The position numbers and the translations under genes are program-made. From the NCBI GenBank assembly GCA_030668905.1, contig DAOVEQ010000003.1, forward strand, positions 1-17,560: a stretch of 17,560 nucleotides of DNA, given 5' to 3'. The notes below the pieces were generated by a model. It made no database searches, was not told where the DNA came from, and saw nothing but the letters and a program-made list of their open reading frames with translations. Within the stretch, counting starts at the first letter, position 1; the number at the start of each line of letters is the position of its first letter. Below, one piece after another: positions 8,428 through 14,686 of this stretch. The stretch is from Thermococci archaeon (lineage in GTDB: Archaea > Methanobacteriota_B > Thermococci > Methanofastidiosales > B48-G16).

Positions 8428-8522
8428 AGAAAAACCTCCTTACTCTATGCAAGGGGATCAAAATTGGCGGGGATCACGCACCTTGTTTTTCATGATAAAA
8501 ATAGGAGGAGACACTTTAAAAG
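8428..8522 (-). promoter_or_regulatory. pheST promoter and 5' leader with a duplicated GGGGATCA
   Basis: On the minus strand a BRE-like GGAAACC is followed by CTTTTAAAG (8514-8522), which predicts a transcript start near 8492 and a leader of about 65 bases. The leader holds an exact 8-base repeat, read on the plus strand as GGGGATCA at 8453-8460 and 8469-8476, exactly 16 bases apart. A short CAAGG/CCTTG complementarity (8450-8454 with 8481-8485) encloses both. The strong Shine-Dalgarno site is at 8434-8441. A repressor site or RNA control element is possible but unproven. Confidence 0.45.
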
Positions 8523-8567
8523 GTTTCCTATATCAACTTCATTTATTTTTAGCAATCCACGATAACC

Positions 8568-8575
8568 TTTATAAG
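8568..8575 (+). promoter_or_regulatory. TATA box for the MFS transporter, leaderless geometry
   Basis: AACCTTTATAAG ends here. TTTATAAG is centred 27-28 bases upstream of the ATG at 8599, so transcription should begin at that codon. This decides the start against the in-frame ATG at 8581, which lies only about 10 bases from the TATA centre and would be upstream of the transcript. Confidence 0.65.
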
Positions 8576-8598
8576 CATATATGCGCACCCATACAACA

Positions 8599-9789
8599 AT
8601 GAACTTTATAAGTAAAAATTACAGGGTCATTAAAGAGTATAAAAATTTAGCAGAGTTACTTTTTGCAGTCTTTGTCAGTATGCTCGGATTTGGCTTGATA
8701 ATACCTCTTCTTCCTCTTTATGCAAAGGATTTTGGAGCCACAGGAGTCGAATTGGGGGTTCTTACGGCTATGTTTGCTCTTACAAGAACACTAACATCAT
8801 ATCCGGGGGGACATTTGGCAGATAAGATTGGTAGAAAGAAGCTCATTGCTTTTGGATTGTTTATATATGCAATAGACATGTTTCTTTTTGGCGAAGCGAC
8901 ACAGCTATGGCATCTCTACGCATTACGAGCGATACAGGGAGCTGCCTCAGGTATCGTCTGGCCCGCTGCTACGGTGATGGCTGCAGATATTGTAAGATTT
9001 GAAGATAGAGGAAAGGCTATGGGACTCTTTTCAATGATGTGGGATCTTGGATTGGCTTTTGGTCCATTTATAGGTGGTACACTCTCAGGGATATTTTCTA
9101 TGTCCTTCAGTTTTCATATATGTTCCATAATGGCTTTTATCAGCGCCGTTTTAATTGTTTTGAGGGTAAAAGAAACAGCACCACATATTGTATCCAAAGA
9201 AATAGTAGTGAGAAAAGAACTTACACCCTATAAAACTGTTTTGTATGGTGTATGTGTTGCCGGATTCACAACTGCCTTTGCACTTGGATTGACGATGACT
9301 ATTCTATCTGTTTATGCTAAAGATATACTGGGATTATCCACTGTAGCCATCGGCATAATTTTTGGAGTGAGAGGTACAGTAAGACTCATTATAAAACCAA
9401 TAACAGGAGAGCTCTCGGATAATTATGGGAGAAGAACCTTTCTGATCCTGGGAAGAACATTAAGCTCTTTAGGTACATTAGCAATAATATTCGCTAGGAA
9501 ATTCTCTACACTCTTGTTCCCCATTATTTTCGCAGCATTGGGCACTGGAATGGCGAGGCCTGCAAACGATGCTATAGTTACTAGTATCGCTTATAAAGAG
9601 ACAAGAGGAAAAGTAATGGGTATTTTTACCACATGGAGAAACTTGGGACTCCTTGCGGGTCCGTTAATTGGAGGCTGGGTTTATGACAACATAGGCGTAA
9701 AGGAACCGTTTGTTCTCTGCGGTTTCGTCGGTTTTTTAGGAGTTATAGTACTTTTCTTTACTGTTCATGACCCTGAAAAGTTGGAATAA
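8599..9789 (+). CDS. Major facilitator superfamily transporter, drug-efflux-like
   Basis: This is a 396-residue, 12-helix membrane transporter, probably a proton-coupled exporter of small molecules. The N-terminal half carries the MFS motif A after helix 2 (GGHLADKIGRKKLI, about residues 71-84). A helix-4/5 region with ALRAIQGAASGIVWPAATVMAAD follows, and then a GPFIGG motif (motif C-like, typical of antiporters). The second half repeats motif A as GELSDNYGRRTF and motif C as AGPLIGGW. The substrate cannot be read from the sequence. The frame is open from an ATG at 8581, but the promoter geometry and lack of a ribosome site favour 8599 as a leaderless start. The 3' end overlaps the convergent HAD gene by 32 bases. 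It is transcribed divergently from pheS. Confidence 0.9.
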   Translation: MNFISKNYRVIKEYKNLAELLFAVFVSMLGFGLIIPLLPLYAKDFGATGVELGVLTAMFALTRTLTSYPGGHLADKIGRKKLIAFGLFIYAIDMFLFGEATQLWHLYALRAIQGAASGIVWPAATVMAADIVRFEDRGKAMGLFSMMWDLGLAFGPFIGGTLSGIFSMSFSFHICSIMAFISAVLIVLRVKETAPHIVSKEIVVRKELTPYKTVLYGVCVAGFTTAFALGLTMTILSVYAKDILGLSTVAIGIIFGVRGTVRLIIKPITGELSDNYGRRTFLILGRTLSSLGTLAIIFARKFSTLLFPIIFAALGTGMARPANDAIVTSIAYKETRGKVMGIFTTWRNLGLLAGPLIGGWVYDNIGVKEPFVLCGFVGFLGVIVLFFTVHDPEKLE

Positions 9790-10435
9790 TCCTTAGAATC
9801 TCTTCTAGATCTTTTATAACATAATCTGGCTTTATATCAGATTTTCTGTTTTCTTTAATAAAAAGTCCATTCTCAAAAAGAATAGTTTTTGCGCCTATAA
9901 ACTTTCCCCCTTCGATATCTGTTTTTATTCTGTCTCCTATCATGTAATCCGCTCTTTTTATTATTTTAAAAGCTTCCGGATTGATTTTTGAGATTTTTGT
10001 TTCCCCAGAGATATATATCTCCTTAAAATATTTTTCAATATCTAGAAATTTTATTTTTTTTCTCTGATACTCTGAATCGCCGTCCGTAATAAGAATGAGT
10101 TCATGATCTTTTAATTTTTTCAGAACAATTTTTGCTTCTGGATAAAGTTTAAAATGAGAATAAAAGGCTTTATTAAAGATATCATCCGCTTCCTGAACTG
10201 TTTTTGGGTCAGATTTTCCATAACAGAACTCTATGAACTTTTTAATTATTCTGTAGGGATTATCTAAAAGGAGAGATTCATCTTTAACAAACTCTTCATT
10301 TTTTCTGAATAAAATAAGAATAACAATTTTAAACATTCTTTTTTTAAAAAAGAACTTTACAAGTTCTTTAATTCCCTTTCGTGACGCTTGCCATGAGTTT
10401 TCTAATGTGTCATCAAAGTCGAAAACTATTCTCAT
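9758..10435 (-). CDS. HAD-superfamily hydrolase, phosphatase-like
   Basis: All four haloacid-dehalogenase motifs are present: I, VFDFDDTL with Asp6 nucleophile and Asp8 acid/base; II, LILITDGD with Thr117; III, Lys150 in SKINPEAF; IV, MIGDRIKTDIEGG with Asp168 and Asp173. The helical cap lies between motifs I and II (about residues 13-105), as in the subfamily I phosphoglycolate-phosphatase-like group. A small phosphorylated metabolite is the likely substrate, but its identity is not evident. The length of 225 residues is normal. The C-terminal 11 residues are encoded inside the 3' end of the convergent MFS gene. No Shine-Dalgarno site precedes the ATG. A weak TTTTTAAT about 25 bases upstream could serve a leaderless transcript. 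Confidence 0.9.
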   Translation of the reverse strand: MRIVFDFDDTLENSWQASRKGIKELVKFFFKKRMFKIVILILFRKNEEFVKDESLLLDNPYRIIKKFIEFCYGKSDPKTVQEADDIFNKAFYSHFKLYPEAKIVLKKLKDHELILITDGDSEYQRKKIKFLDIEKYFKEIYISGETKISKINPEAFKIIKRADYMIGDRIKTDIEGGKFIGAKTILFENGLFIKENRKSDIKPDYVIKDLEEILRIIPTFQGHEQ

Positions 10436-10484
10436 AATAAAGGTTTATAAAAAGACATTAAAAACATTTCTCAAAAAAGATAGT

Positions 10485-10667
10485 ATATTAGCAAAAATAG
10501 AGATCATAAAAGGAGATATCACTAAGCAAAAAGTAGATGCCATAGCTGTGTTGCTTCTTGGTGGAGGAGTAGATGGAGCCATTCATCGTGCTGCAGGTTC
10601 AGAGTATGAAAATATCTTTATGATGAGGGACCTCACTCATGGCACATTGATTCTTCCCATAACTTGA
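10485..10667 (+). pseudogene. Decayed macro-domain (ADP-ribose-binding) gene
   Basis: The frame reads KIEIIKGDITKQKVDAIA, then LLLGGGVDGAIHRAAGSEYE, unmistakably the beginning of a macro domain, whose usual text is GDIT..VDAIVNAAN..LLGGGGVDGAIHRAAG. The VNAAN segment with the key asparagine is deleted, and one glycine of the GGGG loop is missing. After AAGSEYE the text becomes unrelated and ends at TGA 10667, so about two thirds of a normal ~170-residue domain is gone. No convincing start codon precedes it: an ATA stands at 10485, and the only upstream ATG (10407) lies inside the HAD gene. A TATA-like AGGTTTATAAAAAG at 10441-10454 may be its relic promoter. Family members remove ADP-ribose or deacetylate O-acetyl-ADP-ribose; this copy should be inactive. 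Confidence 0.8.
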
Positions 10668-10681
10668 TCCCTCACAGGAGA

Positions 10682-10690
10682 TTTTATAAA
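10682..10690 (+). promoter_or_regulatory. TATA box for the BPL_N-like lipoprotein gene
   Basis: TTTTATAAA is centred about 47 bases before the ATG at 10733. It predicts a start near 10711 and a leader of about 22 bases that would include the AGGT ribosome site at 10724-10727. A second AT-rich stretch (TTTTTTATAT, 10703-10711) could instead give a leaderless start. Confidence 0.4.
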
Positions 10691-10732
10691 TGGTGCAGAA
10701 GTTTTTTATATGAAAGAATTTATAGGTAAAAT

Positions 10733-11554
10733 ATGAAATTAAAACACATTATTTTAATTTTTGTCTTGATTTCAACAATTTTTATTTCAGGCTGTATAAA
10801 CCAAGAAATAGAAAAGGATACGAGTCAGAGTCCACCGGATAAAAGTATTATCATAGCCCTTTATTCAGATCAAGGTGCCGATGAAGGCTGTATCCAAGCT
10901 ACTAGAAGCATGTTTGAATGGATGGGGTATACGGTCATATTGGTAAAAGCAGATTACATTAACAATGAGGGACTTGGCAATTTCAGTATTCTGTGTATTC
11001 CTGGTGGTGACATGTACCAGTATTCCCGGGATATTTCTTCAGAAGGCAAAGAAAACATAAGGAATTTTATTCGTGAGGGAGGAAGTTATATTGGAATATG
11101 TGGCGGAGCCTACTTTACAGGAGAGAAGGTTATCTGGCAGGGGGATCAACTCCCCGTGACACCCTTAGCGATATTCCCCGGCACGACCCAGGGTCCTATT
11201 GATGCGATCGCACCATATCCCCCCTGTACTATGTGCGAAGTAAATATCGTGGATCACACTCATTCTATAACACAATCCAAGCAAGATTCCGTATGGATCG
11301 CTTACTGCTACGGGCCAACGTTTTTACCGAACGAGGATGCCGATATTGAGATCTTAGGGAAGTATGAGATCGTAAATCAGCCTGCAATGGTAGCCTTCGA
11401 GTATGGTCTTGGCAGGGTATTCATAATCGGTGCCCATCCCGAATTCGAGGAGGACAGTGATCGCGATGGATTTCCTCCTAGTGATAAATGGGATGATCAG
11501 GGTTCGGACTGGGAGTTGATGAAAAAAGCGGTTCTCTGGTGCTTAGAGAAATAA
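10733..11554 (+). CDS. Lipoprotein with glutamine-amidotransferase-like (BPL_N-type) domain
   Basis: The first 20 residues are a lipoprotein signal with lipobox FISG-C, making Cys21 the probable lipid-anchored residue. A polar linker follows to about residue 36. Residues 38-273 form a class I glutamine-amidotransferase-like fold: CIPGGDMYQY (88-97), the nucleophile elbow IGICGGAYF with Cys123, and GAHPEFEED with His235 and Glu237, so a Cys-His-Glu triad appears complete. The arrangement matches the domain found at the N-terminus of eukaryotic biotin-protein ligases (BPL_N), whose stand-alone prokaryotic relatives have no settled function. Five further cysteines (53, 88, 165, 168, 192) could form disulfides outside the cell; the CTMC pair at 165-168 is notable. 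The gene stands alone. An AGGT site precedes the ATG. The amidotransferase reaction is doubtful because no synthase partner or ammonia channel is visible. Confidence 0.85.
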   Translation: MKLKHIILIFVLISTIFISGCINQEIEKDTSQSPPDKSIIIALYSDQGADEGCIQATRSMFEWMGYTVILVKADYINNEGLGNFSILCIPGGDMYQYSRDISSEGKENIRNFIREGGSYIGICGGAYFTGEKVIWQGDQLPVTPLAIFPGTTQGPIDAIAPYPPCTMCEVNIVDHTHSITQSKQDSVWIAYCYGPTFLPNEDADIEILGKYEIVNQPAMVAFEYGLGRVFIIGAHPEFEEDSDRDGFPPSDKWDDQGSDWELMKKAVLWCLEK

Positions 11555-11582
11555 ATATGGGGATATATACACTTCATAACAC

Positions 11583-11590
11583 TTATATAA
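11583..11590 (+). promoter_or_regulatory. TATA box for the SnoaL-like gene
   Basis: TTATATAA is centred about 24-25 bases before the ATG at 11611, with no ribosome site between, which fits a leaderless mRNA. An ACACTT motif occurs twice just upstream (11570-11575 and 11580-11585 approximately). Confidence 0.6.
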
Positions 11591-11610
11591 TCTGATAATT
11601 TACTGGTGTT

Positions 11611-11988
11611 ATGGAAATTGAAAAAACACTGAAACTATATCTACAAGCATTAGAGAAAGGCAGTTATGGAGATATCATAAAATTATTTACAGAAGATGCC
11701 GTGGTCAATTCTCCTTTATACGGGAAAATAAAAGCATCAGAGTTTTATAAAAAACTGTTCAAGGATACGGCAAAATCAAAAATAACGTTACTGAATCTAT
11801 TTACAAATAAGAATAATAGAAATGTTGGAGCAGCACATTTTCTTTATGAATGGATGTTAAAAGATGGGACACCAACATCTTTTGAATGCGTCGATGTCTT
11901 CAAGTTCTCTGATGGTAAGATAAAATATCTCACGATTATTTACGATACCTACAAAACTCGTCAGAGTTTTGAGAATTGCAAAAAATAA
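11611..11988 (+). CDS. SnoaL/NTF2-like small protein
   Basis: This is a 125-residue protein with the cone-shaped alpha+beta barrel pattern of the NTF2-like superfamily. An N-terminal helix (IEKTLKLYLQALEKGSYGDI) leads to LFTEDAVVNSPLYGKIKA, where the F-x-x-D-x-V-x-x-S-P layout is typical of SnoaL-like domains. A helix follows (ASEFYKKLF), then strands ending in FECVDVFKFSDGKIKYLTIIYD. Relatives include ketosteroid isomerases, polyketide cyclases and many proteins of unknown role. Residues in the pocket cannot be assigned to a reaction. It stands alone with its own leaderless-type promoter and ends in a shared hairpin with the convergent gene at 12019-12561. Confidence 0.82.
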   Translation: MEIEKTLKLYLQALEKGSYGDIIKLFTEDAVVNSPLYGKIKASEFYKKLFKDTAKSKITLLNLFTNKNNRNVGAAHFLYEWMLKDGTPTSFECVDVFKFSDGKIKYLTIIYDTYKTRQSFENCKK

Positions 11989-12020
11989 AAAAGAGATTTT
12001 ATTAATGTCGTGTCTCTTTT
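11987..12020. terminator. Bidirectional hairpin between convergent genes
   Basis: AAAAGAGA (11989-11996) and TCTCTTTT (12013-12020) form an 8-base-pair stem with a 16-base loop. The stem touches both stop codons, and each strand ends the stem in T residues, so it could stop transcription from both sides. Confidence 0.55.
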
Positions 12021-12561
12021 ATATCATGCCTTCAGCTAATTTCTTAGCATTATTCTTTGGACCTTCTCTGCCTTCGCCTACCACGATTATGACGTCTTTA
12101 CCTTTTGCGAATGCATCAATGACGTACATATAAGTAGATCCCTCTATGGTCATATTTTTCATATCGCAGAGTTCTTTTGTAAGTGTATTACGTATTACCC
12201 GTTCACCATTATAATCAATTAGTTCAGGCCCACCCACAAGGAGGATGTTATACGTATTTTTCATATCTTCCGTTACTTCATTATCATTTATGATTAGAGA
12301 TTCCGGATCTATTGTTGTTCCTTTTTCCTGAGCCAGAGTTTCCATTGCCGCAGCTATCCATGCCGCTCCTGTAACATCAGTAGCTGGTGCATTTCTCCCC
12401 ACAACTATTATTGCTATATGTTTACCTTCGGAATCCACAAAAAAATCTTTAAGATCCTTGGGAGTTCCTAAGGTTACTTCTTCATTTCTGTTCAAAGCCC
12501 ATGCAGTTGCCGATACAAGCAACACAGCACATACCATAAGAACAATCACACCTTTTTTCAT
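12019..12561 (-). CDS. Secreted S-layer-like domain protein
   Basis: A signal peptide spans residues 1-22 (MKKG, a hydrophobic core, then ATAWA). The mature part resembles the repeated domain of methanogen and other archaeal S-layer proteins. It has IIVVGRNAPATDVTGAAWIAAAM (52-74), LIINDNEVTEDMKNTYNILLVGGPELID, and a C-terminal VIIVVGEGREGPKNNAKKLAEGM. The pattern of hydrophobic strand-VG-x-x-A-x-x-D-x-x-x-A, then LVGGP, then VVxG with an AAKxLA-like helix, matches. At 180 residues it is far shorter than a structural S-layer protein and has no membrane anchor, so it may be a single-domain secreted relative. It is convergent to the SnoaL-like gene and divergent from the membrane methyltransferase. 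The upstream region contains a perfect inverted repeat over a possible TATA box, which suggests regulation. Confidence 0.75.
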   Translation of the reverse strand: MKKGVIVLMVCAVLLVSATAWALNRNEEVTLGTPKDLKDFFVDSEGKHIAIIVVGRNAPATDVTGAAWIAAAMETLAQEKGTTIDPESLIINDNEVTEDMKNTYNILLVGGPELIDYNGERVIRNTLTKELCDMKNMTIEGSTYMYVIDAFAKGKDVIIVVGEGREGPKNNAKKLAEGMI

Positions 12562-12578
12562 ACTACCACTTCTTTATA

Positions 12579-12595
12579 TGCAGTTTTATACTGCA
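12579..12595. promoter_or_regulatory. Inverted repeat TGCAGT-N5-ACTGCA over the S-layer-like gene promoter
   Basis: The two 6-base arms (12579-12584 and 12590-12595) are exact complements around TTTAT. On the minus strand this reads TGCAGTATAAAACTGCA, so the dyad encloses a TATA-like ATAAAA centred about 26 bases before the ATG at 12561. A repressor bound here would block TBP. If transcription instead starts from the TATA at 12621-12628, the dyad would be a leader hairpin. Confidence 0.55.
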
Positions 12596-12605
12596 CTGTT
12601 CCTAA

Positions 12606-12625
12606 TATATGCTCCCGAGTATATA
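12606..12625. promoter_or_regulatory. 20-base imperfect dyad in the divergent intergenic region
   Basis: TATATGCTC-CC-GAGTATATA pairs at 8 of 9 positions per arm. It lies between the two divergent genes and its right arm merges with a minus-strand TATA-like sequence (GTTTATATA). The core CTCCCGA recurs at 13249-13255 near the trpB2 start. Confidence 0.4.
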
Positions 12626-12657
12626 AACTTTTCTGATCCTCTAAGTATAATAGAAAG

Positions 12658-12666
12658 ATTTAAATG
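12658..12666 (+). promoter_or_regulatory. TATA box for the membrane methyltransferase gene
   Basis: AGATTTAAATG contains TTTAAA centred about 25 bases before the ATG at 12687. No clear ribosome site lies between, which again fits leaderless transcription. Confidence 0.5.
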
Positions 12667-12686
12667 ATTTTAAAAAGAGATTAACT

Positions 12687-13187
12687 ATGAAACGGTGGAG
12701 CGGATGGAAATCGATCTGGGGCGTTGCAATTGCTCTGATGATAACGGAAGTCGCACTCTTTATTTTTAATTATCATACGCCTGCAAATGAATTACTTGGC
12801 AATCTCGGATGGTTAATCCTCTTCGCTGCAGCCTTCTTAGCCGTTATACCTGTCTTCACGTTTCGCAAAAAAGGCGGAGTGCCAGAAGGAGAAAGCTACA
12901 TTAATACAACTGTTATTGTCGATACAGGAATATACGCCGTTATCCGGCATCCGCAATATCTGTCTTTTATTTTGATATGTCTTGGCATCATTATGGTTGC
13001 GCAAAAATGGTTAATTACTACTATTGGCATTCCGGCGGCGATACTGATTTATATAGCAATATGGCAACAAGATTATTTCCTCATAGGGAAATTTGGGGAG
13101 GATTACAAACGCTACATGGAGAAAGTACCGAGAGTGAATTTCTTGCTGGGAATCATACGGTTAATGCAGCGAAGAAAGAAAGAGTGA
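12687..13187 (+). CDS. Membrane methyltransferase of the ICMT/PEMT family
   Basis: This is a small integral-membrane, SAM-dependent methyltransferase. Four hydrophobic segments are visible at about 10-28, 39-58, 93-108 and 109-127. The conserved C-terminal core follows the family pattern: DTGIYAVIRHPQYLSFIL (79-96), where the RHP-x-Y-x-x motif helps bind the cofactor, and then KFGEDYKRYMEKVPRV (135-150). The usual Glu pair before the last motif reads WQQDYFL here. Family members methylate isoprenylcysteine ends, phospholipid head groups or other membrane substrates; the archaeal substrate is unknown. At 166 residues the length is normal for prokaryotic members. It is divergent from the S-layer-like gene and stands alone, ending 75 bases before trpB2. 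Confidence 0.85.
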   Translation: MKRWSGWKSIWGVAIALMITEVALFIFNYHTPANELLGNLGWLILFAAAFLAVIPVFTFRKKGGVPEGESYINTTVIVDTGIYAVIRHPQYLSFILICLGIIMVAQKWLITTIGIPAAILIYIAIWQQDYFLIGKFGEDYKRYMEKVPRVNFLLGIIRLMQRRKKE

Positions 13188-13229
13188 AATCTTTAGGAAG
13201 AATGTGCTTGTGAAAAGCATACCAAAGCG

Positions 13230-13243
13230 CAAATCTTTTAAAC
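13230..13243 (+). promoter_or_regulatory. BRE and TATA box for trpB2
   Basis: CAAATC followed by TTTTAAAC gives a textbook BRE-TATA pair, with TTTAAA centred about 24 bases before the ATG at 13263. No ribosome site is present, so a leaderless or nearly leaderless mRNA is expected. Confidence 0.6.
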
Positions 13244-13262
13244 TATACTCCCGAATAATATT

Positions 13263-14552
13263 ATGCGTACTGAAATCATTCTTCCTCCAGAAGAGATGCC
13301 TAGAAAATGGTACAACATTGTTCCAGATTTGCCTGAGCCGCTGCCCCCACCCAAGGATCCCGAAGAAGGTGAATCCAGGCTGGATTTTTTGTCCAAAGTC
13401 CTGATAGGTGAATGTTTGAAGCAAGAAATGTCCCAGGAGAGATGGGTGGATATCCCTGAGGGTATCATGGAGTTGTATGAGCAGGCGGGACGACCTCGGC
13501 AGTTGTTTAGAGCCAGACGACTTGAAAAGTATCTAAATACGCCTGCACGAATGTACTACAAAGCTGAGTTTTACTCTCCTACGGGATCTCATAAGGTGAA
13601 TACGGCTTTAGCCCAGGCGTACTATGCAAAAAAAGAAGGATTTGAGCGGGTAACTACAGAAACTGGAGCGGGTCAATGGGGAACAGCTTTGGCGTATGCG
13701 GCTCGTTTATGCGATTTGGAGTGTACTGTCTACTGGGTGAGAGCAGTGTACAACTGGAAGCGTGATAGAAGGAGTTTCATGGAAATGTACGGAGCGAAGG
13801 TGTATGCCTCCCCCAGCGATAAGACTGAAGTTGGAAGGGAATTGTTAAAGGAAGATCCAGAACATGTGGGTTCTTTAGGAATTGCCATATCCGAAGGACT
13901 GGAAGATGCAGAGGGAGACCCGAACGCAGTTTACACTTTGGGATCAGTTTTAAACCATGTTTTGATGCACCAGACTATAATTGGGCAAGAGACCAAGAAA
14001 CAGTTCGAGTTGATTGATGAGTATCCCGATGTGGTTATTTCCTGTATAGGTGGCGGGTCCAATTTCGGCGGGTTTGCCATTCCGTTCTATCATGATCTCT
14101 TGAAGAAAAAGAAGGAGATACATTTCATTGCAGCACAGAGTGAGGCTTCTCCCAACTTACAGGGGAAGTACAGGTATGATTTTGCAGATCACGCTGAAAA
14201 GACGCCTATGTTGAAAATGTATACTTTGGGGCATCAAGTGAAAATGGTGCCTATAAAAGGAGACGGTTTACGATATCACGGGTGTTCACCAATTTTGAGC
14301 TTGCTGAGGCATAAGGGGATGCTGGATACGATTGCTTATCCTCCGGATGAGGAGTATGTATTTAAGAAGGCCCAGATGTTTGTTCAAAAAGAAGGATTTT
14401 TACCTGCTCCGGAGTCTGCATACAGTGTTTGTTGTGCTATTGATGAGGCTCTAAAGTGCAAAAGGAATAATGAGGAGAAGGTGATTGCCTTTAATGTATC
14501 CGGTCATGGATTGCTGGATCTGGAAGGATACCAGGAAGTTCTCAAATTTTGA
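13263..14552 (+). CDS. trpB2: Tryptophan synthase beta chain, TrpB2 type
   Basis: This is a pyridoxal-phosphate enzyme that joins indole and serine to give tryptophan. The PLP-binding lysine is Lys111 in SPTGSHKVNTA. Other signatures are ETGAGQWGTALAYAA (133-147), SLGIAISEGLEDA (204-216), YTLGSVLNHVLMHQTIIG (224-241), the phosphate-binding loop CIGGGSNFGG (261-270), GDGLRYHGCSP (333-343) and FNVSGHGLLDL (410-420). The N-terminal ~60-residue extension and the LFRARRLEKYL segment place it in the TrpB2 subgroup rather than TrpB1. No trpA or other trp gene is adjacent, as is common for TrpB2, which is thought to use free indole. The segment VYNWKRDRR (162-170) departs from the QKPYR-type sequence I expect here, and SHKVNTA replaces SHKPNTA. 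Transcribed alone. Confidence 0.94.
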   Translation: MRTEIILPPEEMPRKWYNIVPDLPEPLPPPKDPEEGESRLDFLSKVLIGECLKQEMSQERWVDIPEGIMELYEQAGRPRQLFRARRLEKYLNTPARMYYKAEFYSPTGSHKVNTALAQAYYAKKEGFERVTTETGAGQWGTALAYAARLCDLECTVYWVRAVYNWKRDRRSFMEMYGAKVYASPSDKTEVGRELLKEDPEHVGSLGIAISEGLEDAEGDPNAVYTLGSVLNHVLMHQTIIGQETKKQFELIDEYPDVVISCIGGGSNFGGFAIPFYHDLLKKKKEIHFIAAQSEASPNLQGKYRYDFADHAEKTPMLKMYTLGHQVKMVPIKGDGLRYHGCSPILSLLRHKGMLDTIAYPPDEEYVFKKAQMFVQKEGFLPAPESAYSVCCAIDEALKCKRNNEEKVIAFNVSGHGLLDLEGYQEVLKF

Positions 14553-14599
14553 AATGGAACAATTAAAGGCTAGAAAGAAAAGCTTATGATATTATTGGT

Positions 14600-14618
14600 C
14601 TTTGTTAGCTAAGCAAAG
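14600..14618. terminator. Hairpin downstream of trpB2
   Basis: CTTTGTT-AGCTA-AGCAAAG forms a 7-base-pair stem with one G-T pair and a 5-base loop, 48 bases after the trpB2 stop. No T tract follows, so a terminator role is uncertain; it may be a 3' stability element or an operator. Confidence 0.35.
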
Positions 14619-14629
14619 GGAGATCGGAT

Positions 14630-14662
14630 ATTTGTACAGATTACAAAAATATTTAAATAATT
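14630..14662 (+). promoter_or_regulatory. Promoter of the geranylgeranyl reductase homologue, copy 1 of a shared element
   Basis: ATTTGTACA, then TTACAAAAAT and TTTAAATAATT. It aligns with 16489-16522 upstream of the MGMT gene at 29 of 34 columns with one gap. TTTAAA is centred about 32 bases before the ATG at 14687, giving a leader of only about 6 bases. The GGAGG at 14663-14667 would then be upstream of the transcript and cannot serve as ribosome site. Confidence 0.6.
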
Positions 14663-14686
14663 GGAGGAACAAGAATCTGTATAACT

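Noticed and set aside
10407..10484. ATG at 10407 as the start of an intact macro-domain protein
   Set aside because: It lies inside the divergent HAD coding region, precedes the likely TATA at 10441-10454, and the resulting protein still lacks the essential macro-domain segments.
10624..10674. TGAGGGA/TCCCTCA inverted repeat in the macro-domain remnant
   Set aside because: Seven-base arms separated by 37 bases are too weak to call an element in decaying sequence.
12977..13468. Overlapping small open frames around the 3' end of the methyltransferase and the start of trpB2
   Set aside because: They have no family resemblance and are explained by other frames of the two real genes.
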